DNA of 64,000 bases from Gaetbulibacter_B jejuensis (GTDB lineage Bacteria > Bacteroidota > Bacteroidia > Flavobacteriales > Flavobacteriaceae). This document shows, one piece after another, positions 25,895 to 34,550 of the stretch; positions within the stretch are counted from its first letter, which is position 1; each line of letters opens with the position of its first letter. The position numbers were made by a program, and so were the translations under genes. Where the stretch lies: assembly GCF_039524015.1 (NCBI RefSeq), contig NZ_BAAAGF010000001.1, positions 496,001-560,000 on the forward strand. The letters run 5' to 3'. The notes below the pieces were generated by a model that ran no database searches, was not told where the DNA came from, and worked only from the letters and a program-made list of their open reading frames with translations.

Positions 25895-26608
25895 TTAAAT
25901 GTGAATAATCTCGTTATCATGCAGCAGTTCGTCACCACGCAATCGAAGTAATATTTGCGCAACTGCAATTGTATCTTTTTCACAATAAGTAACAATTCGG
26001 TCAATATCATTTTCTTCATAATACACTCTGTAAACTTCACTACCATCAATATCATCCTTAGGAGAAGGAATACCTAAAACATTGGTTAAAAGTTTTAAAG
26101 AAGTATAGGTTTTATAATCACCAAATTTCCAAAGTTCAAGAGTGTCTAGATGAGGTACTTCCCAAGGTTTTTTCCCAAAAAGGTTGAGTTTATAGGGTAA
26201 TTCTATATTATGAATAATCATTCGTCTTGCTATGTAAGGAAAATCAAATTCTTTTCCGTTATGAGCACAAAGCAAATGCTTGTTTTGACTAAAATGAGTA
26301 ATCAATAAATTTTTAAAATCTTTTAAAATTTTGATTTCATCACCATGAAAAGAGGTTACTCTAAAGGTTCTAACATCTCCTTGCATTTTAAAATAGCCTA
26401 CTGATATGCAAACTATTTTACCAAACTCTGCCCAAATTCCTGCGTGATCATAAAATTCTTCAGCAGTGTATTCGTCTTGTCTTTGATATCTCGATTTTGC
26501 TTCCCAAAGAGCTTGCTTAGTATCGTCTAAATCTGAAAAACGAGGTGTCTCTGGAACAGTTTCAATATCCAAAAAGAGAATGTTTTCAAGATTTAGTTTA
26601 CTAATCAT
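25895..26608 (-). CDS. DEDD-type 3'-5' exonuclease (PolB-like)
   Basis: A 237-residue predicted 3'-5' exonuclease of the RNase H fold, related to the proofreading domain of family B polymerases. Motif I is LFLDIETVPE, motif II is CAHNGKEFDFPYI, and motif III is the YCEKD near residue 210. A polymerase domain is absent, so it acts as a free nuclease. It lies 3 bases after the serine hydrolase gene on the same strand, so the two may be co-transcribed, although no functional link is obvious. Confidence 0.87.
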   Translation of the reverse strand: MISKLNLENILFLDIETVPETPRFSDLDDTKQALWEAKSRYQRQDEYTAEEFYDHAGIWAEFGKIVCISVGYFKMQGDVRTFRVTSFHGDEIKILKDFKNLLITHFSQNKHLLCAHNGKEFDFPYIARRMIIHNIELPYKLNLFGKKPWEVPHLDTLELWKFGDYKTYTSLKLLTNVLGIPSPKDDIDGSEVYRVYYEENDIDRIVTYCEKDTIAVAQILLRLRGDELLHDNEIIHI

Positions 26609-26611
26609 AAT

Positions 26612-27763
26612 TTATTGTTCTAACATTTTATAGGCTTCATCAATATACGCTGAAATATCAGGTGTAAAAGACGCTACAGCATCTCCAGGGCCTTTAGAGT
26701 GTCCTAAACGAACTATAATAACATTATCATTTGGTTCAACAATAACATATTGTCCTAGATGACCACGCATCATAAAAAAGTGTTTATCGCCAACTGTTTT
26801 TAGCCACCATCCATATCCATACTCTGGGCTTTCAGTAAAACGAGGCGTAATAGATTTAGCTATAAATGCCGAATCCAATAACTGCTTTCCATTCCATTTG
26901 CCATGATCTTTATACAATTTACCCATTCTTGCAAAGTCTTTAGCATTACTTGCTATACAACAATAGGCTTTTACTAAATCATGGTCTTCACTATCTACTT
27001 GCCAAAGCGCTTGGTTTTCGCTACCTAAAGGTTTCCAAAAACTTTCGGTTAGATAGTCGTATAATTTTTTTCCAGATGCACGTTCTATTGCAATAGCTAG
27101 CATTTGAGTATCACCACTGGCATATTTATAAGATGTACCAGGTTCTCTAACTACTTTTAAGCCAGTCATAACCTTGGTTAAATCGTCATCAAAATACGCA
27201 CGAGTAGTTATTGAAAAAGGGGAGTAGTAACGTTCGTCCCAGTTGGTTCCTGAAGCCATACTAGATAAGTCACCAACGGTCATTTTTGCAGCATCGCCTT
27301 CACAAAATTCTGGTATAAAATCGCAAACAGGTTGATCAAGATTTTTTATGTAACCATCCATAATCGCTTTTCCTAGTAGAGCAGACACATAACTTTTTGC
27401 CATAGAAAAAGAGTTGGATTTAGAATCTTCATCAAAACCATCATAATAGTTTTCAAACCAAATACTGTCATTTTTTATAATAACGTAAGCAATCGTACCG
27501 TTTTGAGCATTAACATTTTTAAGGGTTTCAGTTTCTTTTACTGAGTTATAGTCTTTGTGATTTGGCCAAGGCTGAGGTGTTCCAATATCTAGAGGTTTAT
27601 TGTCGAAATGTTTGTAATCTTCTAGATATGCGGTTGTATGACCTTTCATGTAAATGGTTCTTACAGCTTTTAAAAGGTAATCAGTGTCAGTGACGTAAAG
27701 TGTAATTATGAGTAAGCCAAATAGAATAGCAACCCATTTAAGGAGTTTTTTGAGGAATTTCAT
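26612..27763 (-). CDS. serine hydrolase of the beta-lactamase/class C family
   Basis: A 383-residue protein with an N-terminal membrane or signal segment (about 7-25). The SxxK motif is SMAK (near residue 124), the second motif is YASG in place of the usual YxN, and GHLGQ occupies the third-motif position. These features fit beta-lactamase-like peptidases or esterases (PF00144) better than a true beta-lactamase. It would act in the periplasm or at the membrane surface. The substrate is unknown. Confidence 0.85.
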   Translation of the reverse strand: MKFLKKLLKWVAILFGLLIITLYVTDTDYLLKAVRTIYMKGHTTAYLEDYKHFDNKPLDIGTPQPWPNHKDYNSVKETETLKNVNAQNGTIAYVIIKNDSIWFENYYDGFDEDSKSNSFSMAKSYVSALLGKAIMDGYIKNLDQPVCDFIPEFCEGDAAKMTVGDLSSMASGTNWDERYYSPFSITTRAYFDDDLTKVMTGLKVVREPGTSYKYASGDTQMLAIAIERASGKKLYDYLTESFWKPLGSENQALWQVDSEDHDLVKAYCCIASNAKDFARMGKLYKDHGKWNGKQLLDSAFIAKSITPRFTESPEYGYGWWLKTVGDKHFFMMRGHLGQYVIVEPNDNVIIVRLGHSKGPGDAVASFTPDISAYIDEAYKMLEQ

Positions 27764-27807
27764 TTATAAGTTTTATTGATTATAAATATACTAAAATCAA
27801 TATATAA

Positions 27808-28416
27808 TTATTCTAATTTTTTAAGGTCAAAGTTTTTTAACAAAGTTTCTAATGCCCAACTCAAAGTTTTTTTAGCAGTACTATTTTTAAGAAGACAGAC
27901 ATCTTTAGTTGTTATTAAAGACTCTATTCCCATTAAAGCTGTCGCAGAAACAATTAGATTTTTATAATCTTTACCTAATTGTTTTTTATAAGGGTTTAAC
28001 ACAAGCTCAAGTGCTGCTGTTCTTCTAGCTCCTCTAATAGATTTTTTAGTATCTGAAAAGTCTTCTTTTAGATAGATGCTTAAATATTTTCTAAAAGCCA
28101 CTTCATTATCTATAGACAATTGATTGTAGTAATCCTGTATGTATAAAATTTGATTAGTTAGTGGTAAATGTTTGCATTCTTCAAATAGAGTTTCTGGAGA
28201 TTTTGTATTTATATCAATACTCGCTTCAGAACACAATATATCTATATTAGAAAAATAGCGATATACAGTTGCTCTTGATGTGTTGGAGTGTTTAGCAACA
28301 TCTTCTAATGTGAATTTCTGACCTTTGGAAAGTAATTTTTGTGTTGTTTCTAAAATATTTTGACGCGTCTTTTTCTTTTGAGATTGTCTTCCAGTATTGA
28401 GAGAAAAATTATTCAT
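27808..28416 (-). CDS. TetR/AcrR family regulator
   Basis: A 202-residue repressor-type protein. The N-terminal helix-turn-helix lies at about 17-65 (FTLEDVAKHSNTSRATVYRYF), followed by an all-helical ligand domain. It is transcribed divergently from a cupin gene 72 bases away. One 18-bp palindrome overlaps its own start codon and a related palindrome lies just before the cupin start, so it probably represses both genes. The effector is unknown. Confidence 0.9.
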   Translation of the reverse strand: MNNFSLNTGRQSQKKKTRQNILETTQKLLSKGQKFTLEDVAKHSNTSRATVYRYFSNIDILCSEASIDINTKSPETLFEECKHLPLTNQILYIQDYYNQLSIDNEVAFRKYLSIYLKEDFSDTKKSIRGARRTAALELVLNPYKKQLGKDYKNLIVSATALMGIESLITTKDVCLLKNSTAKKTLSWALETLLKNFDLKKLE

Positions 28417-28432
28417 GAGACAAATATCTCAT
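28415..28432. promoter_or_regulatory. TetR operator 1, overlapping the regulator's start codon
   Basis: An 18-bp palindrome with arms ATGAGA and TCTCAT around CAAATA. It covers the start codon of the TetR gene, fitting autorepression. Its centre is 53 bases from operator 2, about five helical turns. Confidence 0.7.
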
Positions 28433-28467
28433 AAAATTTTGAAAACTCAAAAAAAGAAAATACATTT

Positions 28468-28485
28468 GTGAGACAAAAATCTCAC
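28468..28485. promoter_or_regulatory. TetR operator 2, before the cupin gene
   Basis: An 18-bp palindrome with arms GTGAGA and TCTCAC around CAAAAA. The GAGACAAAxATCTC core is shared with operator 1. It ends 3 bases before the cupin ATG. Confidence 0.7.
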
Positions 28486-28488
28486 GAA

Positions 28489-28923
28489 ATGAAAGCAATT
28501 GAAACGTTTTGGGTATTAGGGCATAAGGTAACTAATTATGAAACTACAGGAGATTATGATTTTTCTGTTGGCGAAACACCAGCGCATACACAAGGTCCAC
28601 CACCACATATGCACAATAAGTTGTCAGAAACTTTTTTAATTACTGAAGGTGAAATGGAATTTATGTTGAATGGAGATGTTAAAATTGCAAAACCGGGTGA
28701 TTTAATTGATTTACCTCCAAAAACTGTTCATACGTTTTCAAATAAAACAGATAAAACTTGTAAATGGGTTAATATCCATAGTCCAAAAGGCTTTCGAGGA
28801 TTTTTTGAATTTGTGGGAATTTCAGTTGACAAACAAAACGCTCAAAAGGATTCAGTTTCTGAAAGTGTAATTAAAACAGTTATTGAGAAAGCTGCTGATT
28901 TTGATATGTATCTTAAGCTCTAA
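28489..28923 (+). CDS. cupin domain protein
   Basis: A 144-residue single-domain cupin. Motif 1 is PPPHMHNKLSETFLITEGE and motif 2 is PGDLIDLPPKTVHTF, so the His/His/Glu/His metal site is complete. I start at ATG 28489 (MKAIETFWVL) because the in-frame GTG at 28468 lies in the palindromic operator. The gene is divergent from a TetR regulator that probably controls it. Its end overlaps the ogt stop on the other strand. It could be a small dioxygenase, an isomerase or a binding protein. Confidence 0.85.
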   Translation: MKAIETFWVLGHKVTNYETTGDYDFSVGETPAHTQGPPPHMHNKLSETFLITEGEMEFMLNGDVKIAKPGDLIDLPPKTVHTFSNKTDKTCKWVNIHSPKGFRGFFEFVGISVDKQNAQKDSVSESVIKTVIEKAADFDMYLKL

Positions 28924-29393
28924 AACAATGATTGTTGTTTATAAGGACTTTCGTGTTCTAAAAGCCATTGTTTTCTATGAAGTCCTCCAGCATAACCTGT
29001 TAAACTACCATCAGTTCCTATAATTCGGTGACATGGTACAATAATCCATAACGGATTTTTACCATTAGCATTAGCCACAGCTCTAATGGCTTTAACATCT
29101 CCAAGTTGTTTTGAAAGTTCAAGGTAAGACATCGTTTTTCCATACGGAATAGTTAAAAGAGCTTCCCAAACTGTTTTTTGAAAATCGGTACCTTGAGGAT
29201 TTAAGTTTAAATCAAAAACTTGTCGTTTGCCTTCAAAATATTCGTTGAGTTGATACACGCAGTCTTCTAAAGACTCAGGAATAATATCAGAGATTTGCTC
29301 TTCAGAATTTAAAACCGTTACACTTGCAATACCATCATTATTACCAGTTATTTTGGTGTAACCCAAAGGTGTTTTGATGATACAGGCTTCCAT
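28920..29393 (-). CDS. ogt: methylated-DNA--protein-cysteine methyltransferase
   Basis: A 157-residue suicide repair protein that takes methyl groups from O6-methylguanine. The acceptor cysteine lies in IVPCHRIIG. The DNA-binding segment (SYLELSKQLG, then AVANANGKNPL) and the GYAGGLHRKQWLL tail are typical. It overlaps the upstream CNNM gene by one base (TAATG), so the two are translationally coupled. The Ada regulatory domain is absent, consistent with the Ogt type. Confidence 0.94.
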   Translation of the reverse strand: MEACIIKTPLGYTKITGNNDGIASVTVLNSEEQISDIIPESLEDCVYQLNEYFEGKRQVFDLNLNPQGTDFQKTVWEALLTIPYGKTMSYLELSKQLGDVKAIRAVANANGKNPLWIIVPCHRIIGTDGSLTGYAGGLHRKQWLLEHESPYKQQSLF

Positions 29394-30514
29394 TATTGGT
29401 TGTCGTCTTTAGTATCTTCAAAAAGTCCAAGATGTTTTGCTCTTGTTTCCCAACTTTTTCTTGCAAGTAATTGTAGGTCAGGAACATTATCGCTTTCGTC
29501 CATTATTTCTAAACCAAGTAAAGTTTCAATAACATCTTCTTGGGTTACTAAACCACTTACACTTCCATATTCATCAACTACCAATGCCATATGGTTTTTA
29601 CTTTCAATAAGTTTTTCAAAAAGATCAGGAATTGGCAGGCTGCGACCCACTATAATAATGTTTCGTTTAATGTCAGACAGCTTTTTGTCTCCATTATCAA
29701 AGGCCATTTCTTTAAAGACATCGTCCTTTAAAACTAATCCTGTAATATTATCAGGATCGTTAGTGTATACTGGAATTCTTGAAAAGCGAATGTTGTGGTT
29801 TTCAGCAAAAAAAGACGAGATAGTTGTGTTTTCATTTTCTGTTTTAATCACAGTTCTAGGCGTCATTACATCTTTTGCCATTACGTTTTTAAAGGTCAAA
29901 AGATTTCTAATTACTTTACTTTCAGATTCATGAAAAACACCTTCTTCGTGCGCAATATCAGTCATTGCAAGAAAACCTTCTCTACTTAAAACACTACCAT
30001 GACCTTTGCCACCAATAAGTTTTGTGGTAAGTTGTAATAACCATAAAATTCCTGTCCATTTTAATGGAAAAATTAAAACGTTTAAGGCTTTTGCGGTAAA
30101 GTTTGCAAGTTGTTTCCAGTAAGTTGCACCAATGGTTTTTGGTATAATTTCAGAAGCTACGAGAATTAAAACCGTCATTATAGAAGATACAATACCAACC
30201 ATTACATCTTCGGTAATTGTTAGTCCAAAAACAGTACTAGGGTTGCTTCCGTAGAGTTCGGCATAAGCAACTTTGGCTTGTACACCAACTAAAATTGCAC
30301 CTACAGTATGCGCAATAGTATTAAGTGTAAGTATAGCAATAAGTGGCTTGTCAACATCCTTTTTAAAGGTTTCTAAAGTAAGCGCATAGGCTTTGCCTTC
30401 TTTCTTTTTAATATTAATAAACGTTGGTGTAACACTCAAAAGCACAGCTTCTAGTATTGAACATAAAAAGGAAAAGAAAATAGATACGAGAGCGTAAAGT
30501 ATGAGTAAACCCAT
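29393..30514 (-). CDS. CNNM/CBS domain membrane protein (CorC-HlyC family)
   Basis: A 373-residue protein with a DUF21/CNNM domain of about four membrane segments (1-150) and a cytoplasmic CBS pair (about 205-330; VMTPRTVIKTE and ALVVDEYGSVSGLVTQEDV). Family members are linked to magnesium or cobalt efflux. The C-terminal transporter-associated domain of longer relatives is missing or very short. It precedes ogt in an overlapping pair, an arrangement without an obvious functional reason. Confidence 0.87.
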   Translation of the reverse strand: MGLLILYALVSIFFSFLCSILEAVLLSVTPTFINIKKKEGKAYALTLETFKKDVDKPLIAILTLNTIAHTVGAILVGVQAKVAYAELYGSNPSTVFGLTITEDVMVGIVSSIMTVLILVASEIIPKTIGATYWKQLANFTAKALNVLIFPLKWTGILWLLQLTTKLIGGKGHGSVLSREGFLAMTDIAHEEGVFHESESKVIRNLLTFKNVMAKDVMTPRTVIKTENENTTISSFFAENHNIRFSRIPVYTNDPDNITGLVLKDDVFKEMAFDNGDKKLSDIKRNIIIVGRSLPIPDLFEKLIESKNHMALVVDEYGSVSGLVTQEDVIETLLGLEIMDESDNVPDLQLLARKSWETRAKHLGLFEDTKDDNQ

Positions 30515-30597
30515 TAGTGTGTTTTAGTTTGATTAATGCGAAGTTACGAAATAGAATATTTAAATTAAGGGTTAAATTATTTTTCATAAATTGAAGT

Positions 30598-31314
30598 ATG
30601 AAAAACCTGCTTTATATTTTATTGTTTTTGACTTCAGGAGCAATAGTATCTCAAACCAAAGGGAAGGTTACCTATTTGGCTACTATGAATAAAGATAGTA
30701 TTAAAAAACCTACCGAAGACATAAAAGACCAAGCTAAATATGACGCATTACAACTCATTCATGGGTCGCATCCTGTTGAAGCATATTTAGTATTTAACGA
30801 TAGTATTGCGTTGTACTCTGTAGAGCCTAAAATTGAAATTCCTGGATGGAATACTACTGATGGTCAAATAACTATTTCAAAGGCTAACTTAAACTTAACT
30901 TGGATTTTTGCAGGAGGAGAATCGTTATACTATACCGATTGGAGTAGGGATTGGAATATTTCACAGAAAGATGTGTATTTTGAGCGTAAGCGTATTAAAT
31001 ACGAAGAAAAGCCTTGGGAACTCACAAAAGAGACTAAGGAAATTTTAGGATATGTTTGTTATAAAGCTGTATCAGAAGACTCTAAACTTGAAGCATGGTA
31101 TGCTCCTGAGCTTAACGTAAAACATGGACCACAAGGAATTAATGGTTTACCTGGATTGGTTTTGGAAGCAAAACGAAATAGGTTTTTAATTAAAGCCACA
31201 AACATCGATTTAGAAAACAATGAATATGAAATTATAGAAGAACCAGTTGAAGGCGAGCTCATGCAAGAAGCTGAATACAGAAAACTAGGTAAAGCGATAT
31301 TTTCTAAAGAATAA
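30598..31314 (+). CDS. GLPGLI family exported protein
   Basis: A 238-residue protein with a signal peptide (MKNLLYILLFLTSGAIVSQ). The family-defining motif appears as NGLPGLVLEAKR near residue 182, preceded by the typical ILGYVCYKA and AWYAPE segments. GLPGLI proteins are common in Bacteroidota; their function is not known to me. The stop lies 2 bases before the end of the convergent hemB gene. Confidence 0.88.
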   Translation: MKNLLYILLFLTSGAIVSQTKGKVTYLATMNKDSIKKPTEDIKDQAKYDALQLIHGSHPVEAYLVFNDSIALYSVEPKIEIPGWNTTDGQITISKANLNLTWIFAGGESLYYTDWSRDWNISQKDVYFERKRIKYEEKPWELTKETKEILGYVCYKAVSEDSKLEAWYAPELNVKHGPQGINGLPGLVLEAKRNRFLIKATNIDLENNEYEIIEEPVEGELMQEAEYRKLGKAIFSKE

Positions 31315-31316
31315 TA

Positions 31317-32309
31317 TTACTTATTCAAAATTTTCACAACATCCTTAGCGAAATAAGAGGCTATAACATCTGCACCAGCGCGTTTTATGGCAGTAATTTG
31401 CTCCATCATAACAGCATCGTGGTCTAACCAGCCTTTTTCAGCAGCAGCTTTAAGCATAGCATATTCACCAGAAACCTGATATACAGCAACAGGAACATCC
31501 ACTTCATTTTTGATTTCGCGAACAATATCCAAATAACATAAACCTGGTTTTATCATAACAATATCAGCACCTTCATCAATATCCATTTCGGTTTCTCTAA
31601 TGGCTTCAAAACGGTTAGCAGGATCCATTTGATAGGTTTTTTTGTCTTTTGGAATATTTTGAATATCCACAGGAGCAGAATCTAAAGCATCACGAAATGG
31701 TCCATAAAATGCCGAAGCATATTTAGCAGAATAACTCATAATTCCAGTATCTGTAAACCCATTATCTTCTAAAGCTTCGCGAATGGTTAAAATACGACCA
31801 TCCATCATGTCGCTTGGTGCTACAAAATTTGCGCCTGCTTCAGCGTGTGATAAGCTCATTTCAGCTAAAACATCAGCAGTTTCATCATTAAGAATAACAC
31901 CGTTTTCAATTATACCATCATGTCCATAAACAGAATAAGGGTCTAAAGCAACATCTGTCATTACCAACATGTCTGGACAAGCGTTTTTAACTGTTTTTAT
32001 AGCACGTTGCATAAGTCCGTTAGGGTTTAACGCTTCCGTACCTTTGTTGTCTTTAAGGTTTTCAGGAACTTTTACAAACAACAATACCGATTTTAAGCCT
32101 AAACGCCACAGTTCTTTAACCTCGTTCTCCAAAAGGTCTAAACTATACCTAAAGTAATTTGGCATAGAAGCAATTTCTTCTTTTACACCTTTACCTTCAA
32201 CCACAAAAAGTGGTACTAAAAAATCATTTGGTGAAATTATAGTTTCTCTAACTAGGCTTCGAATAGCTTCGTTGGTTCTAAGTCTTCGGTTTCTTCTTAG
32301 TGGGAACAT
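31317..32309 (-). CDS. hemB: porphobilinogen synthase (ALA dehydratase)
   Basis: A 330-residue enzyme condensing two 5-aminolevulinate molecules to porphobilinogen. The Schiff-base lysine is in the VMIKPGLCYLD region, and the second active lysine lies in IMSYSAKYASAFYGPFRDA. The N-terminal RRNRRLR start is typical. No DCxCDEC zinc cluster is visible: the corresponding region reads MTDVALDPYSVYGHDG, which suggests the magnesium-dependent type. It is the last gene of the minus-strand heme run. Confidence 0.95.
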   Translation of the reverse strand: MFPLRRNRRLRTNEAIRSLVRETIISPNDFLVPLFVVEGKGVKEEIASMPNYFRYSLDLLENEVKELWRLGLKSVLLFVKVPENLKDNKGTEALNPNGLMQRAIKTVKNACPDMLVMTDVALDPYSVYGHDGIIENGVILNDETADVLAEMSLSHAEAGANFVAPSDMMDGRILTIREALEDNGFTDTGIMSYSAKYASAFYGPFRDALDSAPVDIQNIPKDKKTYQMDPANRFEAIRETEMDIDEGADIVMIKPGLCYLDIVREIKNEVDVPVAVYQVSGEYAMLKAAAEKGWLDHDAVMMEQITAIKRAGADVIASYFAKDVVKILNK

Positions 32310-32336
32310 AAGTATAAGTTTTAAGTTGTAAGCTCT

Positions 32337-33239
32337 TTAAACCCAATTTTTAGGGTTTTGTAATACTTTAATTAGTTTTTCTTCTTCACTTCCTGTTTCA
32401 GGATGATGGTCATAAATCCATTGCACATGAGGTGGTAAGCTCATTAAGATACTTTCAATACGACCATTTGTTTTTAGTCCAAACAACGTGCCTTTATCGT
32501 GCACCAAATTAAACTCTACATAACGACCACGTCTTATTTCTTGCCAATTTCTTTGAGTTTCAGTGTATGGTAGCTGCTTGCGTTTTTCAACAATTGGAAC
32601 GTAAGCTTTTAAAAAGCTATTGCCAACTTCGGTTACAAAATCATACCAATTTTCCATGTTCATTTCATCTGTTGCTTTGCAATAATCAAAGAATAACCCA
32701 CCAATACCACGTGCTTCGTTACGATGTGTGTTGTAAAAATATTCATCACATCGTGCTTTGTAGTTTGGGTAAAACTCTGCATTGTGTTTGTCGCAAGCCG
32801 TTTTACAAGTTTGGTGAAAATGTTTTGCGTCTTCCTCAAAGAGATAGTATGGTGTTAAATCTTGTCCGCCACCAAACCATTGGTCAACAATATTTCCGTT
32901 TTGGTCATACATTTCAAAGTATCGCCAATTGGCATGAACCGTTGGAACCATTGGGCTTTTTGGGTGAAGCACTAAACTCAATCCGCAAGCAAAAAAGTCG
33001 GCATCTTTTACGCCAAAATAGTTTTGCATGCTCTCTGGTAAAGCACCATGAACAGCAGAAATATTTACGCCACCTTTTTCAAAAACAGCTCCATTTTCAA
33101 TAACACGAGTGCGTCCTCCACCACCTTCAGGTCGTTTCCAAAGGTCTTCTTTAAATTGAGCAACACCATCAATAGCTTCGAGTTTTGAGGTGATAGTATT
33201 TTGTAAATCTTGTATATATTGATAGAATTTATCTTTCAT
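32337..33239 (-). CDS. hemF: oxygen-dependent coproporphyrinogen III oxidase
   Basis: A 300-residue aerobic enzyme that converts coproporphyrinogen III to protoporphyrinogen IX using oxygen. Signatures include RPEGGGGRTRV, QWFGGGQDLTPYYL, GIGGLFFDY and GRYVEFNLVHDKGT. I start at ATG 33237-33239 (MKDKFYQYI); the open frame extends 12 codons further but without family support. It lies 10 bases after a GNAT gene and before hemB. No oxygen-independent HemN-type gene was seen, so heme synthesis here appears aerobic. Confidence 0.95.
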   Translation of the reverse strand: MKDKFYQYIQDLQNTITSKLEAIDGVAQFKEDLWKRPEGGGGRTRVIENGAVFEKGGVNISAVHGALPESMQNYFGVKDADFFACGLSLVLHPKSPMVPTVHANWRYFEMYDQNGNIVDQWFGGGQDLTPYYLFEEDAKHFHQTCKTACDKHNAEFYPNYKARCDEYFYNTHRNEARGIGGLFFDYCKATDEMNMENWYDFVTEVGNSFLKAYVPIVEKRKQLPYTETQRNWQEIRRGRYVEFNLVHDKGTLFGLKTNGRIESILMSLPPHVQWIYDHHPETGSEEEKLIKVLQNPKNWV

Positions 33240-33249
33240 AATTATTCTT

Positions 33250-33789
33250 TTAAATGGCGTCTTTATGCAATTCATAAAGTTCCATATCTAGAGTAGATTT
33301 CCCAGAAACATACTCTTTTGGTAAGGTTTTAACCCAAGTAAATCCAGAACGCTCAGCGACATTTACACTTTCGGTATTAGTTTTATGTACTACTATTTGC
33401 AACGTGTTTAATTGTAATTCTGAAAAGGCAAAATCTGTTACTGCTTTAATGCTTTTGGTCATCCAGCCATTACCAGAATATTTGCTTCCTAAGCAATATG
33501 CGAATTCACCTAATTTAGATTGATAATCCAAGTGTTTTAAAATCACTAAGCCAGCAATAGCATTAGAGTCTCTGTCTTTTATGGCAAAAGTGAATTCGGT
33601 TTTATTCTGTATTTCACTATTCTTTTTTTTGATATAGTCTTTTGAAGCGTCTTCAGAAATATTCTGAGATAGTGTTATTGGTAAATACTTTTGAAATCGT
33701 TTTCCGTTAGAAATCATTAATCGGCTTAAGTTTGAAGCGTCTGAGGGTTGTAACGTTTCTAATCTAAATATGTCAGTAACCAATACCAT
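33250..33789 (-). CDS. GNAT family N-acetyltransferase (RimJ/RimL type)
   Basis: A 179-residue acetyltransferase. The order RLETLQPSDAS, FAIKDRDSNAIAGLVIL, YCLGSKYSGNGWMTKSIKAV and LQIVVHKTNTESVNVAERSGF matches RimJ/RimL-like proteins that acetylate N-terminal amines. The GNGWMT stretch replaces the more usual G-x-G-x-A/G acetyl-CoA loop in position. It sits inside the heme run between the EI24 gene and hemF. Its link to heme synthesis, if any, is unknown. Confidence 0.87.
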   Translation of the reverse strand: MVLVTDIFRLETLQPSDASNLSRLMISNGKRFQKYLPITLSQNISEDASKDYIKKKNSEIQNKTEFTFAIKDRDSNAIAGLVILKHLDYQSKLGEFAYCLGSKYSGNGWMTKSIKAVTDFAFSELQLNTLQIVVHKTNTESVNVAERSGFTWVKTLPKEYVSGKSTLDMELYELHKDAI

Positions 33790-33791
33790 TT

Positions 33792-34550
33792 TTAAGCGTT
33801 TGATGAAATATGATTATTGGCTTTTAAAATAGAAACGGTCTCTTTTGAAGCTGCTGTAACCGAAAACGGTAATACCAAAATAACTCCCAAAACAGGAATT
33901 AACAAAAACAGCATAAACACAATACCATTACCTATGGCAACACCTCTATTTTTACGAACAAAACGTAAACTTTCCCCATATTTAAAATGACGTTCTAAGG
34001 TGTAGTCCATGTTTCCAAATCCAGCATAGTAGGCTTGTACTAAAAACAATATAATACTAGACAAAAATCCTATTACTGGAATAAAACTTATAAGAAGAAT
34101 AGGAATGGTAAGTAAGAGTTCCATACATAGGTTTCTGAGGTTAATTCTAATACCTCTCCACAGTTGCTCCTTAAACGAAGTGTTTCTATGAGAATGCTCC
34201 TCAATATTAAGTAAGTAAGCTTCAATTTTTTCAGACACAGGACTCATAAAAGGCGCAGACAATGCCATAATAATATGCTTGTATAAAATAAGCCCTAAAA
34301 CAATAATAGTAAGACCACCTATAACATTACTAATTGTAGTAAAAGTTTCTTTTCCCCAATCCCAAACCCAAATTTTTGAGATGTAAAACCCTAAATTATC
34401 AGAAAGCCCATAAGCAGAAAGTCCTATAACTATTGCTGTAAATAAGCTAATAGCCATAGGAATAGCAAAATACTTCCAGAGCTTAAGTTTTGAAATTAAA
34501 CCCAAAGCTCCAAAGTATGCTTGTATGCCTTTTGCTATATTTTTAAACAT
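33792..34550 (-). CDS. EI24-domain (CysZ-like) membrane protein
   Basis: A 252-residue integral membrane protein with about five hydrophobic segments and the EI24/CysZ style (AYYAGFGNMDYTLERHF). CysZ relatives carry sulfate, but the function in Bacteroidota is not established. It overlaps hemE by 8 bases and lies 2 bases before the GNAT gene, so it is firmly inside the heme operon. A transport role for a tetrapyrrole-related compound is possible but has no direct support. Confidence 0.82.
   Translation of the reverse strand: MFKNIAKGIQAYFGALGLISKLKLWKYFAIPMAISLFTAIVIGLSAYGLSDNLGFYISKIWVWDWGKETFTTISNVIGGLTIIVLGLILYKHIIMALSAPFMSPVSEKIEAYLLNIEEHSHRNTSFKEQLWRGIRINLRNLCMELLLTIPILLISFIPVIGFLSSIILFLVQAYYAGFGNMDYTLERHFKYGESLRFVRKNRGVAIGNGIVFMLFLLIPVLGVILVLPFSVTAASKETVSILKANNHISSNA

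Noticed and set aside
26612..27763. Calling the serine hydrolase an antibiotic-resistance beta-lactamase
   Set aside because: It has SxxK but lacks the normal YxN and KTG motifs of class C enzymes; only a general hydrolase call is supported.
29400..29933. A 177-codon plus-strand frame opposite the CNNM/CBS gene
   Set aside because: The minus strand carries clear CBS motifs throughout; the antisense frame shows no domain and no promoter.
32567..33103. A 178-codon plus-strand frame opposite hemF
   Set aside because: hemF is unambiguous on the minus strand; the antisense product is His/Cys/Gln-rich without structure.
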